Shown one piece after another: positions 17,478 to 25,563 of a stretch of 64,000 nucleotides of DNA. A program made the translations under genes and the position numbers. Each line of letters begins with the position of its first letter. Positions within the stretch are counted from its first letter, which is position 1. The stretch is from Alistipes megaguti (GTDB lineage: Bacteria; Bacteroidota; Bacteroidia; Bacteroidales; Rikenellaceae), in the NCBI RefSeq assembly GCF_900604385.1, contig NZ_LR027382.1, forward strand, positions 62,001-126,000, read 5' to 3'. The notes beneath the pieces were generated by a model that saw nothing but the letters and a program-made list of their open reading frames with translations, was not told where the DNA came from and did no database searches.

Positions 17478-18029
17478 ATGGAAACGGAACAGGAATACAT
17501 CATCACCGTATTTTCGGAAAACAAGGTCGGCCTGCTGAGCCAGATTACTACGGTCTTCACCTGCCGCAACGTCAACATCGAGAGCCTGACCACCTCGGAG
17601 TCGGCCCTGCCCGGCATTCACAAGTTCACGATCGTCGTGCGCACAACGCCCGAAACCGTGGAGAAGGTCGTGCGGCAGATCGAGAAGAAGATCGACGTGC
17701 TGAAGGCCTTCGTCTATCGGCCCGAAGAGGTCGTCCAGCAGGAGATCGCCCTCTACAAGGTGACGCGCAGCAACAGCGTCGAACAGCTCGTCCGGCGCCA
17801 CAACGTCCGCATCCTGGAGGTCGACACCGACTACATCGTCGTCGAAAAGACCGGCCACAAGGAGGAGACCCAGCAGCTGTTCCGCCTGCTGCAACCCTAC
17901 GGCGTCCAGCAGTTCGTACGCAGCGGCACGGTGGCGGTCATCAAGTCGCGGCGCGAACTGCTGAACGAATACCTCGAGGAGCTCGAAAAGATGCGCCGAC
18001 AGCCACAGTCCGAACCGTGCAATGCCTGA
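17478..18029 (+). CDS. ilvN: Acetolactate synthase, small (regulatory) subunit
   Basis: The 183-residue protein has an N-terminal ACT domain (about 6-80: YIITVFSENKVGLLSQITTVF, then RNVNIESLTTSES) that binds valine for feedback inhibition. A second ACT-like half follows (LYKVTRSNSVEQLVRRHNVRILEV) with a short charged tail. Its length is within the family range. It directly follows ilvB, whose product it activates and regulates. Confidence 0.95.
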   Translation: METEQEYIITVFSENKVGLLSQITTVFTCRNVNIESLTTSESALPGIHKFTIVVRTTPETVEKVVRQIEKKIDVLKAFVYRPEEVVQQEIALYKVTRSNSVEQLVRRHNVRILEVDTDYIVVEKTGHKEETQQLFRLLQPYGVQQFVRSGTVAVIKSRRELLNEYLEELEKMRRQPQSEPCNA

Positions 18030-18109
18030 AAAGACGATGAGACGGGCCGGCATGACCCGCAAAACCCAATCTGAAAAAACAGTTCAACAAACCAAAACAA
18101 TAAAAAACT

Positions 18110-19156
18110 ATGGCAAAGATCAATTTTGGCGGCGTCGAGGAGAACGTCGTAACGCGTGAAGAGTTTCCGCTGAAGAAGGCTCTCGAAACCCTGAAGGACG
18201 AAACCATCGCCGTCATCGGCTACGGCGTGCAGGGCCCCGGACAATCGCTCAACCTGCGCGACAACGGCTTCCGCGTGATCGTCGGACAGCGCAAGGGCTC
18301 GAAGAGCTGGGACAAGGCCCTGGCCGACGGATGGGTGCCGGGCGAGACGCTCTTCGAGATCGAGGAGGCCGCCCAGCGCGGTACGATCATCCAGTACCTG
18401 CTCTCGGATGCCGGACAGATCGCCGTCTGGCCCACCATCAAGAAGCACCTCACGCCGGGCAAGGCCCTCTACTTCTCGCACGGCTTCGGCATCACCTACA
18501 AGGACCGCACGGGAATCGTCCCGCCGGCCGACGTCGACGTCATCCTGATCGCCCCCAAGGGTTCGGGCACCTCGCTGCGGCGGATGTTCCTCCAGGGCCG
18601 CGGTCTGAACTCGAGCTACGCCGTCTTCCAGGATGCCACGGGACGTGCCATGGAGCGCGTCATCGCCCTCGGTATCGGCGTCGGTTCGGGCTATCTGTTC
18701 GAGACCGATTTCCAGCGCGAGGTCTACTCCGACCTCACGGGCGAACGCGGCACGCTGATGGGTGCCATCCAGGGGATCTTCGCCGCCCAGTATGACACGC
18801 TGCGCGCCCACGGTCACACCCCCTCGGAGGCCTTCAACGAGACCGTCGAGGAGCTCACGCAGTCGCTTATGCCGCTGGTGGCCGAAAACGGCATGGACTG
18901 GATGTATGCCAACTGCTCGACCACGGCCCAGCGCGGTGCGCTGGATTGGTGGAAGCGTTTCCGCGACGCCACGAAGCCCGTCTTCGAGGAGCTCTACGAG
19001 AGCGTCCGCAGCGGCAACGAGGCCCAGATCTCGATCGACGCCAACAGCCAGCCCGACTACCGCACGAAGCTCAACGAAGAGCTGCGCCAGATGCGCGAAA
19101 GCGAGATGTGGCAGGCCGGCGCCGTCGTCCGCAAACTCCGCCCCGAAAACAACTGA
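18110..19156 (+). CDS. ilvC: Ketol-acid reductoisomerase
   Basis: The 348-residue class I enzyme rearranges and reduces acetolactate or acetohydroxybutyrate. The Rossmann motif is GYGVQGPGQSLNLRDNG (about 36-52), followed by a cofactor-loop GQRKGSKSW whose basic/Ser residues suggest NADPH preference. Metal and substrate-binding acidic residues appear in the knotted C-terminal domain (YSDLTGERGTLMGAI, then NETVEELTQSLMPL). The Gly-Pro-Gly variant of the dinucleotide motif is one I associate with Bacteroidetes. It is fourth in the ilv operon, 80 nt after ilvN. Confidence 0.96.
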   Translation: MAKINFGGVEENVVTREEFPLKKALETLKDETIAVIGYGVQGPGQSLNLRDNGFRVIVGQRKGSKSWDKALADGWVPGETLFEIEEAAQRGTIIQYLLSDAGQIAVWPTIKKHLTPGKALYFSHGFGITYKDRTGIVPPADVDVILIAPKGSGTSLRRMFLQGRGLNSSYAVFQDATGRAMERVIALGIGVGSGYLFETDFQREVYSDLTGERGTLMGAIQGIFAAQYDTLRAHGHTPSEAFNETVEELTQSLMPLVAENGMDWMYANCSTTAQRGALDWWKRFRDATKPVFEELYESVRSGNEAQISIDANSQPDYRTKLNEELRQMRESEMWQAGAVVRKLRPENN

Positions 19157-19192
19157 CTGCAATAGACCAAACACCCAAAACGAAGAACTATC

Positions 19193-20869
19193 ATGTGTGG
19201 ATTCGTAGGATTGTTCGACATCCGGCAGCAGTCGGATGCGCTGCGCACCCAGGTGCTGAAAATGTCGAAGCAGATTCGCCACCGCGGCCCCGACTGGTCG
19301 GGGATCTACTGCGGAGAGCGGGCGATTCTGGCGCACGAACGCCTCTCGATCGTCGACCCCCAGTCGGGCCGGCAACCCCTGTACAGCCGCGACGGAAAGC
19401 TCGTGCTGGCCGTCAACGGCGAAATCTACAATCACCGCGAAATCCGCGCCGAGCTCGCCTCGGAGTACGACTTCATGACCGGTTCGGACTGCGAGGTGAT
19501 CCTGCCCCTCTACCGGAAGATGGGACTCGGACTGCTCGAGAAGATCAGCGGCATCTTCGCCTTCGCCCTCTACGACATCGAGCACGACGAGTACCTCATC
19601 GCCCGCGATCCGATCGGCGTCATTCCGCTCTACATCGGCTGGGACCGCGACGAGCAGTTCTACGTTGCCTCGGAGCTGAAGGCCCTCGAAGGGGTCTGCA
19701 CAACGATCCAGCCCTTCCTGCCCGGCCACTACTGGTCGTCGCGTGAAGGCAAGATGGTCCGCTGGTACCGCCGCGACTGGTTCGACTACGACGCCGTGAA
19801 GGATAATCCGGCCGACATCGGCGAACTCCGCACGGCGCTCGAGGAGGCCGTCCGCCGACAGCTGATGTCCGACGTACCGTACGGCGTGCTGCTCTCCGGA
19901 GGTCTCGACTCGTCGATCATCTCGGCCGTGGCCAAGAAGTACGCCGACCGCCGCATCGAAAGCGGCGGTCGCGAAGAGGCCTGGTGGCCCCAGCTGCACT
20001 CCTTTGCCGTGGGACTCGAGGGTTCGCCCGACCTGGCCGCCGCCCGCAAGGTCGCCGACCACATCGGTACCGTCCACCACGAGATCCACTACACGATCCA
20101 GGAGGGGTTGGATGCCATCCGCGACGTGATCTACTACATCGAAACCTACGACGTGACCACGGTCCGCGCCTCGACCCCGATGTATCTGCTGGCCCGCGTC
20201 ATCAAGTCGATGGGCATCAAGATGGTCCTCTCGGGCGAGGGGGCCGACGAGATCTTCGGCGGATACCTCTACTTCCACAAGGCCCCCGATGCGCGGGCCT
20301 TCCACGAGGAGACCGTGCGCAAACTTGGCCGGCTGCATCTCTACGACTGCCTCCGGGCCAACAAGTCGCTGGCGGCGTGGGGCGTCGAGGGGCGCGTGCC
20401 GTTCCTCGACAAGGAGTTCCTCGACGTGGCCATGCGCCTCAACCCCGCAGCCAAGATGGCCGGCCAGGGTCGCATCGAAAAGTGGGTGCTGCGCAAGGCC
20501 TTCGAGGATATGCTCCCCGCGGAGATCGTCTGGCGCCAGAAGGAGCAGTTCTCCGACGGCGTGGGTTACAGCTGGATCGACACGCTCAAGCGCATCACCT
20601 CCGAGGCGGTCTCCGACCGCGAAATGGAGCACGCCGCCGAGCGGTTCCCGATCAACCCGCCGCAGAACAAGGAGGAGTACTTCTACCGCTCGATCTTCGA
20701 GGAGCACTTCCCCTCACAAACCGCCGCCGCCACGGTGCCCTCCGTCCCGTCGGTGGCCTGCAGCACGGCCGAAGCGCTGGTCTGGGACCAATCGTTCGCC
20801 AACTGCAACGACCCCTCGGGCCGTGCCGTGCTCGGCGTACACAACACCGATCTCACGCACAAGATCTGA
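19193..20869 (+). CDS. asnB: Asparagine synthase (glutamine-hydrolysing), AsnB type
   Basis: The 558-residue enzyme makes asparagine from aspartate, ATP and glutamine. Cys2 (MCGFVGLF) is the glutaminase nucleophile and shows that the N-terminus is correct. The class II amidotransferase domain covers about 1-190 (with IRHRGPDWSG and NGEIYNHREIR). The synthetase domain has the PP-loop SGGLDSSI and the SGEGADEIFGGYLYFH motif. It starts 36 nt after ilvC with no promoter or terminator between them, so it appears to be the last gene of the attenuated ilv operon. A strong terminator follows. Confidence 0.96.
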   Translation: MCGFVGLFDIRQQSDALRTQVLKMSKQIRHRGPDWSGIYCGERAILAHERLSIVDPQSGRQPLYSRDGKLVLAVNGEIYNHREIRAELASEYDFMTGSDCEVILPLYRKMGLGLLEKISGIFAFALYDIEHDEYLIARDPIGVIPLYIGWDRDEQFYVASELKALEGVCTTIQPFLPGHYWSSREGKMVRWYRRDWFDYDAVKDNPADIGELRTALEEAVRRQLMSDVPYGVLLSGGLDSSIISAVAKKYADRRIESGGREEAWWPQLHSFAVGLEGSPDLAAARKVADHIGTVHHEIHYTIQEGLDAIRDVIYYIETYDVTTVRASTPMYLLARVIKSMGIKMVLSGEGADEIFGGYLYFHKAPDARAFHEETVRKLGRLHLYDCLRANKSLAAWGVEGRVPFLDKEFLDVAMRLNPAAKMAGQGRIEKWVLRKAFEDMLPAEIVWRQKEQFSDGVGYSWIDTLKRITSEAVSDREMEHAAERFPINPPQNKEEYFYRSIFEEHFPSQTAAATVPSVPSVACSTAEALVWDQSFANCNDPSGRAVLGVHNTDLTHKI

Positions 20870-20892
20870 TTTCCCGATCCAAGACTCAACGA

Positions 20893-20929
20893 GAGGACCG
20901 CCGGCCCGATGGGCGGCGGTCCTCTTTTT
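20893..20929 (+). terminator. Terminator of the ilv-asnB operon
   Basis: GAGGACCGCC pairs with GGCGGTCCTC around a 12-nt loop and is followed by TTTTT. Confidence 0.85.
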
Positions 20930-20982
20930 ACCCGAAACCGAAACCGCGCGCCTCTCTTTTCGACAGATCGGTCGGTTTCCGC

Positions 20983-21013
20983 TTGGTCGTGCGGGCAAAT
21001 TTTCCTACCTTTG
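20983..21013 (+). promoter_or_regulatory. Promoter of the ROK kinase-manA pair
   Basis: TTG at 20983-20985, a 20-nt spacer and TACCTTTG at 21006-21013, 37 nt before the ATG. Confidence 0.75.
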
Positions 21014-21050
21014 TCAGACAAAACGCTGCAAAATCTAAACTCTACCTGAT

Positions 21051-22157
21051 ATGTACGATCATGACAACCGGGTGGTCATCACCCTCGATGCCGGCGGCAC
21101 GAACTTCGTCTTCGGAGCCATGCAGGCCAACCACTTCATCGTCGAACCCATCACCATGCCCTCGCACGCCGACAATCTGGACCAGTGTCTGGCCACGATG
21201 GTCGACGGATTCCGGCAGATCATCGACCGGCTTGCGGAGAAACCCGTCGCCATCAGCTTCGCCTTCCCCGGCCCGGCCGACTACCCCAACGGCATCATCG
21301 GCGGTTATCTGCCCAACTTCCCGTCGTTCCGTGACGGCGTAGCGCTGGGTCCATTCCTCGAGGCGACGTTCGGCATCCCGGTCTTCATCAACAACGACGG
21401 CGACCTGTTCGCCTACGGTGAGGCCCTGGGCGGCGCCCTGCCCCAGATCAACGCCCGTCTCGAGGCCCTCAACAGCCCCAAACGCTACAAGAACCTGCTG
21501 GGATATACGTTCGGAACGGGTTTCGGCATCGGCATCGTCGTCGACAACCGCCTCAACCGCGGCGACAACTCCTGCGTCGAGACCTTCTGCCTGCGCCACA
21601 AGAAATACCCCGACATCATCGTCGAGGACGGTGTCTCGGTCCGCGCCATCAAACGCGTCTACGGCGAACTGAGCGGCAACCCCGACCACGGTTTCGAACC
21701 CAAGGAGATCTGCGAAATCGCCGACGGAACCCGCCCGGGCGACATGGAGGCGGCCCGCAAGGCCTTTGCTGAGTTCGGTGAGGTGGCCGGCGACGCCATG
21801 GCTACGGCCGTGACGCTGATCGACGGTCTGATCGTCATCGGCGGAGGTATCACCGCCGCCCGCAAGTGGATCATGCCCAGCCTGCTGCACGAACTGCGCT
21901 CGAAGATCCACCAGCTCAACGGCAACGAACTCAACCGCGTACAGATGAAGGTCTACGATCTGGACAACGAGGCCGAATTCCTCGAATTCGCCCGCGGCGA
22001 CCAGCGTACACTCCAGGTCTACGGCACGGACCGCTACGTGGTTTACGATCCGCAGAAACGCATCGGCGTGATGATCTCCAAACTGGGCGCCAGCCAGGCC
22101 ATCTCGGTCGGCGCCTACGCCTTCGCACTGAGTCAACTCGATGCACAAAACGCATAA
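21051..22157 (+). CDS. ROK-family sugar kinase (atypical, lacks the zinc motif)
   Basis: The 368-residue protein has the phosphate-binding motif TLDAGGTNFVFG (about 11-22), a SFAFPGPADYPNG sugar-site segment, INNDGDLFAYGEALGG containing the catalytic Asp, GYTFGTGFGIGIVVDN, and a C-terminal LIVIGGGITAARKWI. The usual ROK zinc finger (CxCGxxGCxE after a GH pair) is absent; a charged segment (CLRHKKYPDIIVEDG) sits there instead. It overlaps or abuts a mannose-6-phosphate isomerase gene, so its product likely enters the Man6P/Fru6P pool: mannose, fructose or glucose kinase are all possible. There is no DNA-binding domain, so it is not a regulator. Confidence 0.85.
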   Translation: MYDHDNRVVITLDAGGTNFVFGAMQANHFIVEPITMPSHADNLDQCLATMVDGFRQIIDRLAEKPVAISFAFPGPADYPNGIIGGYLPNFPSFRDGVALGPFLEATFGIPVFINNDGDLFAYGEALGGALPQINARLEALNSPKRYKNLLGYTFGTGFGIGIVVDNRLNRGDNSCVETFCLRHKKYPDIIVEDGVSVRAIKRVYGELSGNPDHGFEPKEICEIADGTRPGDMEAARKAFAEFGEVAGDAMATAVTLIDGLIVIGGGITAARKWIMPSLLHELRSKIHQLNGNELNRVQMKVYDLDNEAEFLEFARGDQRTLQVYGTDRYVVYDPQKRIGVMISKLGASQAISVGAYAFALSQLDAQNA

Positions 22158-22161
22158 CGAC

Positions 22162-23127
22162 ATGTACAAGTTTCAACCGATTCTGAAATCCCTGATCTGG
22201 GGCGGCGAGAAGATCGCCCCCTACAAACAGATCGAAACCGAACAACACAACATCGGTGAGAGCTGGGAACTCTCGGGGGTCGAAGGCAACGAATCCGTCG
22301 TTGCGAACGGTCCCGAGGCCGGTACCAAACTCCCGGATCTGCTGGCCCGTCACGGCGCCGCACTGCTGGGCAAGGCCAACTACGAGCGTTTCGGCAACGA
22401 ATTCCCGCTGCTGATCAAGTTCATCGACGCCCGGCAGGACCTCTCGATCCAGGTACACCCCAACGACCAACTGGCCTGGGAACGCCACCACTCGAAGGGC
22501 AAGACCGAAATGTGGTATGTCGTGGCCACCGATCCCGGAGCCCATCTGCGTTCGGGCTTCTCGAAGCAGGTGACCCCCGAGGAGTATGAGGCCAGCGTCG
22601 GGGACAACACCATCACGGACATCCTGGCCGACTACGCTATCCGTCCGGGCGATGTTTTCTTCCTGCCCGCCGGCCGTGTCCACGCCATCGGTGCCGGATC
22701 GTTCATCGCCGAGATCCAGCAGACCTCGAACATCACCTACCGCATCTACGACTACGGCCGTGTAGGTGCCGACGGCAAACCCCGCGAGCTGCACACCGAG
22801 CTGGCCAAGGAGGCCATCGACTACACCGTGCTGCCCGACTACCGCACGCACTATACGCCGGCCCGCGATACGCGCGTCGAATTGGTTTCGTGCCCCTACT
22901 TCACCACGTCGCTCTTCGATCTGACCCGCGAGCAGACGCTCGACCTCTCGACGCTGGATTCGTTCGTCGTCGTCATGTGTCTCGAGGGTCACGGCACGCT
23001 GACCGACGACCGCGGCGAAACGGTTCCGGTGCATCAAGGAGAGACTGTGCTGGTTCCGGCTTCGGCGCAGTTGCTGCGCTTTACGCCCGAGGGTTCGATG
23101 AAGCTGCTCACAAGCTGGATCGCCTGA
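22162..23127 (+). CDS. manA: Type I mannose-6-phosphate isomerase
   Basis: This zinc enzyme of about 321 residues interconverts mannose-6-P and fructose-6-P. Metal-site segments are visible: QVHPNDQLAWE (His ligands), GKTEMWYV (Glu), and FFLPAGRVHAIGAG (His) in the cupin core. I place the start at MYKFQPILKSLIWGG, four nt after the kinase stop; an upstream in-frame ATG at 22141 would overlap that gene by 17 nt. It is shorter than E. coli ManA, as is usual for the Bacteroidetes/Firmicutes form. The tight spacing indicates translational coupling with the ROK kinase. Confidence 0.93.
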   Translation: MYKFQPILKSLIWGGEKIAPYKQIETEQHNIGESWELSGVEGNESVVANGPEAGTKLPDLLARHGAALLGKANYERFGNEFPLLIKFIDARQDLSIQVHPNDQLAWERHHSKGKTEMWYVVATDPGAHLRSGFSKQVTPEEYEASVGDNTITDILADYAIRPGDVFFLPAGRVHAIGAGSFIAEIQQTSNITYRIYDYGRVGADGKPRELHTELAKEAIDYTVLPDYRTHYTPARDTRVELVSCPYFTTSLFDLTREQTLDLSTLDSFVVVMCLEGHGTLTDDRGETVPVHQGETVLVPASAQLLRFTPEGSMKLLTSWIA

Positions 23128-23153
23128 TGGAAGGTCCGGTATCCAAAAAGAAG

Positions 23154-23186
23154 AGAGGCGGAGTTCTTCACTCCGCCTCTTTTTTG
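23154..23186 (+). terminator. Terminator after manA
   Basis: AGAGGCGGAGT and ACTCCGCCTCT form an 11-bp stem with a short loop followed by TTTTT. Just downstream (about 23199-23230) is a small run of near-repeats of CCGACAYAA, with no gene. Confidence 0.85.
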
Positions 23187-23254
23187 TCGCAGCCGCACCG
23201 CCGACACAACCGACATAACCGACACAACCGGTTTCGCTACCCCACAGCGATCAC

Positions 23255-23292
23255 AAAAAAGAGGCTGCCCGCGATGCGGGACAGCCTCTTTT
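23255..23292 (-). terminator. Terminator of the minus-strand glycosaminoglycan operon
   Basis: Read on the minus strand, AAAAGAGGCTGT.CCCG pairs with CGGG.CAGCCTCTTTT and ends in a T run, 20 nt after the stop of the last gene. Confidence 0.85.
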
Positions 23293-23311
23293 CATATCGG
23301 ACAACGTTCGA

Positions 23312-25543
23312 CTATTCGAGCGTCGAGCCGTAATCGGCGTACTCAGCCGTTTTTACAAAAATGCCATTATCATAGTCCGTACTGCTAAACGGCGATGTCT
23401 CGATGGTGATTCTCTCTCCTCCCTGATAATTGATATAGCCGTTCGTACCGCTAAATACGCCATATCCCACATTGGGAGCAACAGGAGCAGAACCAATCAC
23501 ATCCTTCGTACTGCCGACCATGACACGGAATCCAGCCGTATTGGATCCACGGGTTATTCCAGGATCCGAATAATAGAGATTGTAGGTCAGGCTGGTGAGC
23601 CCGGCACAACCGTTTACAACCAATACGGAGGCTTGTCCGCCATTGGGCAGGAGATTGATCACCGTATTGTGGTCAAATTTGAATATCAGATTCGCAAACA
23701 CATTACCATTGCCATTGAACAACGTACTCGACTTCAGTTGCGGAGCCATGTAAATCAGGTTATTCTCGAAAATCACGCTCTTGAAATCGGACAGGCCCGT
23801 CAAATTCGTATTATTGGCCGTAATAAAGTTCGTGTTTGCCGTTCCCGTGTAATGGATCTTGCAATTCCGGAAGATGATATTTCCGATGTGGGCAGATCCG
23901 GCAGAGGCATTGCTACCCGTCGTGATCAAATAGGCCGAAGTACCGTAATCAATCTCGCAATCCTCAAAAATCAAATTCAGCACACCGCTGTTTGCCGCCA
24001 TCTGGAAATAATTCTTCATGTCGATTTTCAGATTCTTGAACGCAACCGTAGCGGAAGGATTGTTCAGATTCACATTACCGTTGGTCGTCAGCGTGATCTT
24101 GCTGTCGGCATAACGGCCGATAAAGATCTGGTCGGAGGTAATTGCGCCCTGAATGGTATAAGTCTGCGCATTGTCCCCGTTCTCCAGGAAATAGACTGCG
24201 GCCGAAGCGAAATCGTCAGCAACAAAATCCTTGGATGCGGACACCAGTTGTACATTCTGGCTGGTGGAATTGTACGATGTGCCGTTGATCATGACTCCCG
24301 ACAGATAGTAGTCGTTCGGATCGGCCGGAATCGCCGTTGTCGTACCCTCTGCCGTCGAGACTTCGCTCGTCAGATCGCCCGTATAGGCTACGGCAAAGAT
24401 TTTATAGGTCGTTTCAGCCTCCAGTCCTTCAACCGTCACGCTCGAACCCGCAACCGTCGTCCCGTCGGCGAAGATCTTCGCGGCATCGGGGAGTTCCTCG
24501 ACATCCGACTTCTGGCAGATGTATTTCCAGCCGTCGGCATTGGCTGAAAGCTGTGCTTCGAAGGTCAGCGTCGACTCGGTCGGAAGAGTCGTTGCGGAGA
24601 GGGCGACCGAAATGGTCGGGGCCTCCACCTCCTGACCCGTACTCTCGACCTGAATCTTCGAAATGCAGGAATATTTGCCCGTCGTGGCGAGAATGGCCAC
24701 ATCCTGCGACGAGTTGGCTGTGGCCCGCGTACCGAGCGTCGACGCTCCGGGAACCGGAGCCGTCACCACCAGTTCGGCCTGCTCGCTGGCCGGCTCGGTC
24801 AGATGCGCCGTCCAACCCTCGGGGCAGGTCACCACCGTCGTCTCCACACCGCGGATCTCCACCACAAAACGCTTCGTCTCACCAGCGCCGAACGTCTGCA
24901 CGCCCTCCGTCGTGGTGACGATCCGGCAGAAGAAATCCTCGACAATCGGGATCTGCAGCTCCTCGCCGCCGAGCAGTTTGATATAAAGAACGTTACCCTC
25001 GGTACGCACGCTGTCGAAGAACTTGTCGGTCACCGTGCCGCCAACAGCGCTGACATCCTCGCCGGCCGTATTCTTGACATTCGTCCACCCGGACTCCTCG
25101 CCCGTCGTGTTGATCTGCCAGACGCCCGTCGCCTCGTCGACGCGGAACTGCGGCGTCACGCCGTCTTCAGCCACCGCATTCACATTGAGCGGAATGAAGT
25201 CCTTGCCCCCGTTGACCGAATACTGCCAGTTGCCCTGGGCATCGATCGATACCACCGGAATCACCGCCTCGGCCTCACTGCCCTGCGTCAGCGTGAGTGT
25301 CGTTCCGTTAGTCAGCTTCAGGGTGTAGGTGCCGTCAGTTTCACTCACCTCGGAGATCGTCGCACCTTCGTTGTAGAGTGCTTTCATCGCCTCGACGTTG
25401 TTGTTCAAGGCGTCGACCTGCGTCTCCAGGGCCTGAACCCGACTCTTCAGGTCGTCGATCGCATCCCACAGGTCGTCGTTGTTGTCGCACGACTGAAAGA
25501 CCGCAGCCGCTGCAACGAATAACAAAATCAGATACTTTTTCAT
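23312..25543 (-). CDS. Surface lipoprotein: coiled coil + DUF4988-like domain + beta-helix
   Basis: The 743-residue lipoprotein (lipobox VFQSC, Cys19) begins with a heptad coiled coil (about 22-57: LWDAIDDLKSRVQALETQV) and a DUF4988-like module (GTYTLKLTNGTTLTLTQG, then VIPVVSIDAQGNWQYSVNGG). A BACON-like stretch and an FN3-like domain (about 300-395, ending EGLEAETTYKIFAVAY) follow. From about 400 comes a right-handed parallel beta-helix rich in Asn ladders (LKIDMKNYFQMAANSGVLNLIFEDCEI... type; DUF4957/DUF5123-like). I cannot assign an activity. A lyase or glycan-binding role is plausible in this operon, where it is the last of five genes. Confidence 0.8.
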   Translation of the reverse strand: MKKYLILLFVAAAAVFQSCDNNDDLWDAIDDLKSRVQALETQVDALNNNVEAMKALYNEGATISEVSETDGTYTLKLTNGTTLTLTQGSEAEAVIPVVSIDAQGNWQYSVNGGKDFIPLNVNAVAEDGVTPQFRVDEATGVWQINTTGEESGWTNVKNTAGEDVSAVGGTVTDKFFDSVRTEGNVLYIKLLGGEELQIPIVEDFFCRIVTTTEGVQTFGAGETKRFVVEIRGVETTVVTCPEGWTAHLTEPASEQAELVVTAPVPGASTLGTRATANSSQDVAILATTGKYSCISKIQVESTGQEVEAPTISVALSATTLPTESTLTFEAQLSANADGWKYICQKSDVEELPDAAKIFADGTTVAGSSVTVEGLEAETTYKIFAVAYTGDLTSEVSTAEGTTTAIPADPNDYYLSGVMINGTSYNSTSQNVQLVSASKDFVADDFASAAVYFLENGDNAQTYTIQGAITSDQIFIGRYADSKITLTTNGNVNLNNPSATVAFKNLKIDMKNYFQMAANSGVLNLIFEDCEIDYGTSAYLITTGSNASAGSAHIGNIIFRNCKIHYTGTANTNFITANNTNLTGLSDFKSVIFENNLIYMAPQLKSSTLFNGNGNVFANLIFKFDHNTVINLLPNGGQASVLVVNGCAGLTSLTYNLYYSDPGITRGSNTAGFRVMVGSTKDVIGSAPVAPNVGYGVFSGTNGYINYQGGERITIETSPFSSTDYDNGIFVKTAEYADYGSTLE

Positions 25544-25563
25544 AATTTATCGTGTATTGTTTT

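Noticed and set aside
17897..20707. Minus-strand open frame of 936 codons opposite ilvC and asnB
   Set aside because: It covers two well-defined enzymes on the other strand and has shadow-frame composition.
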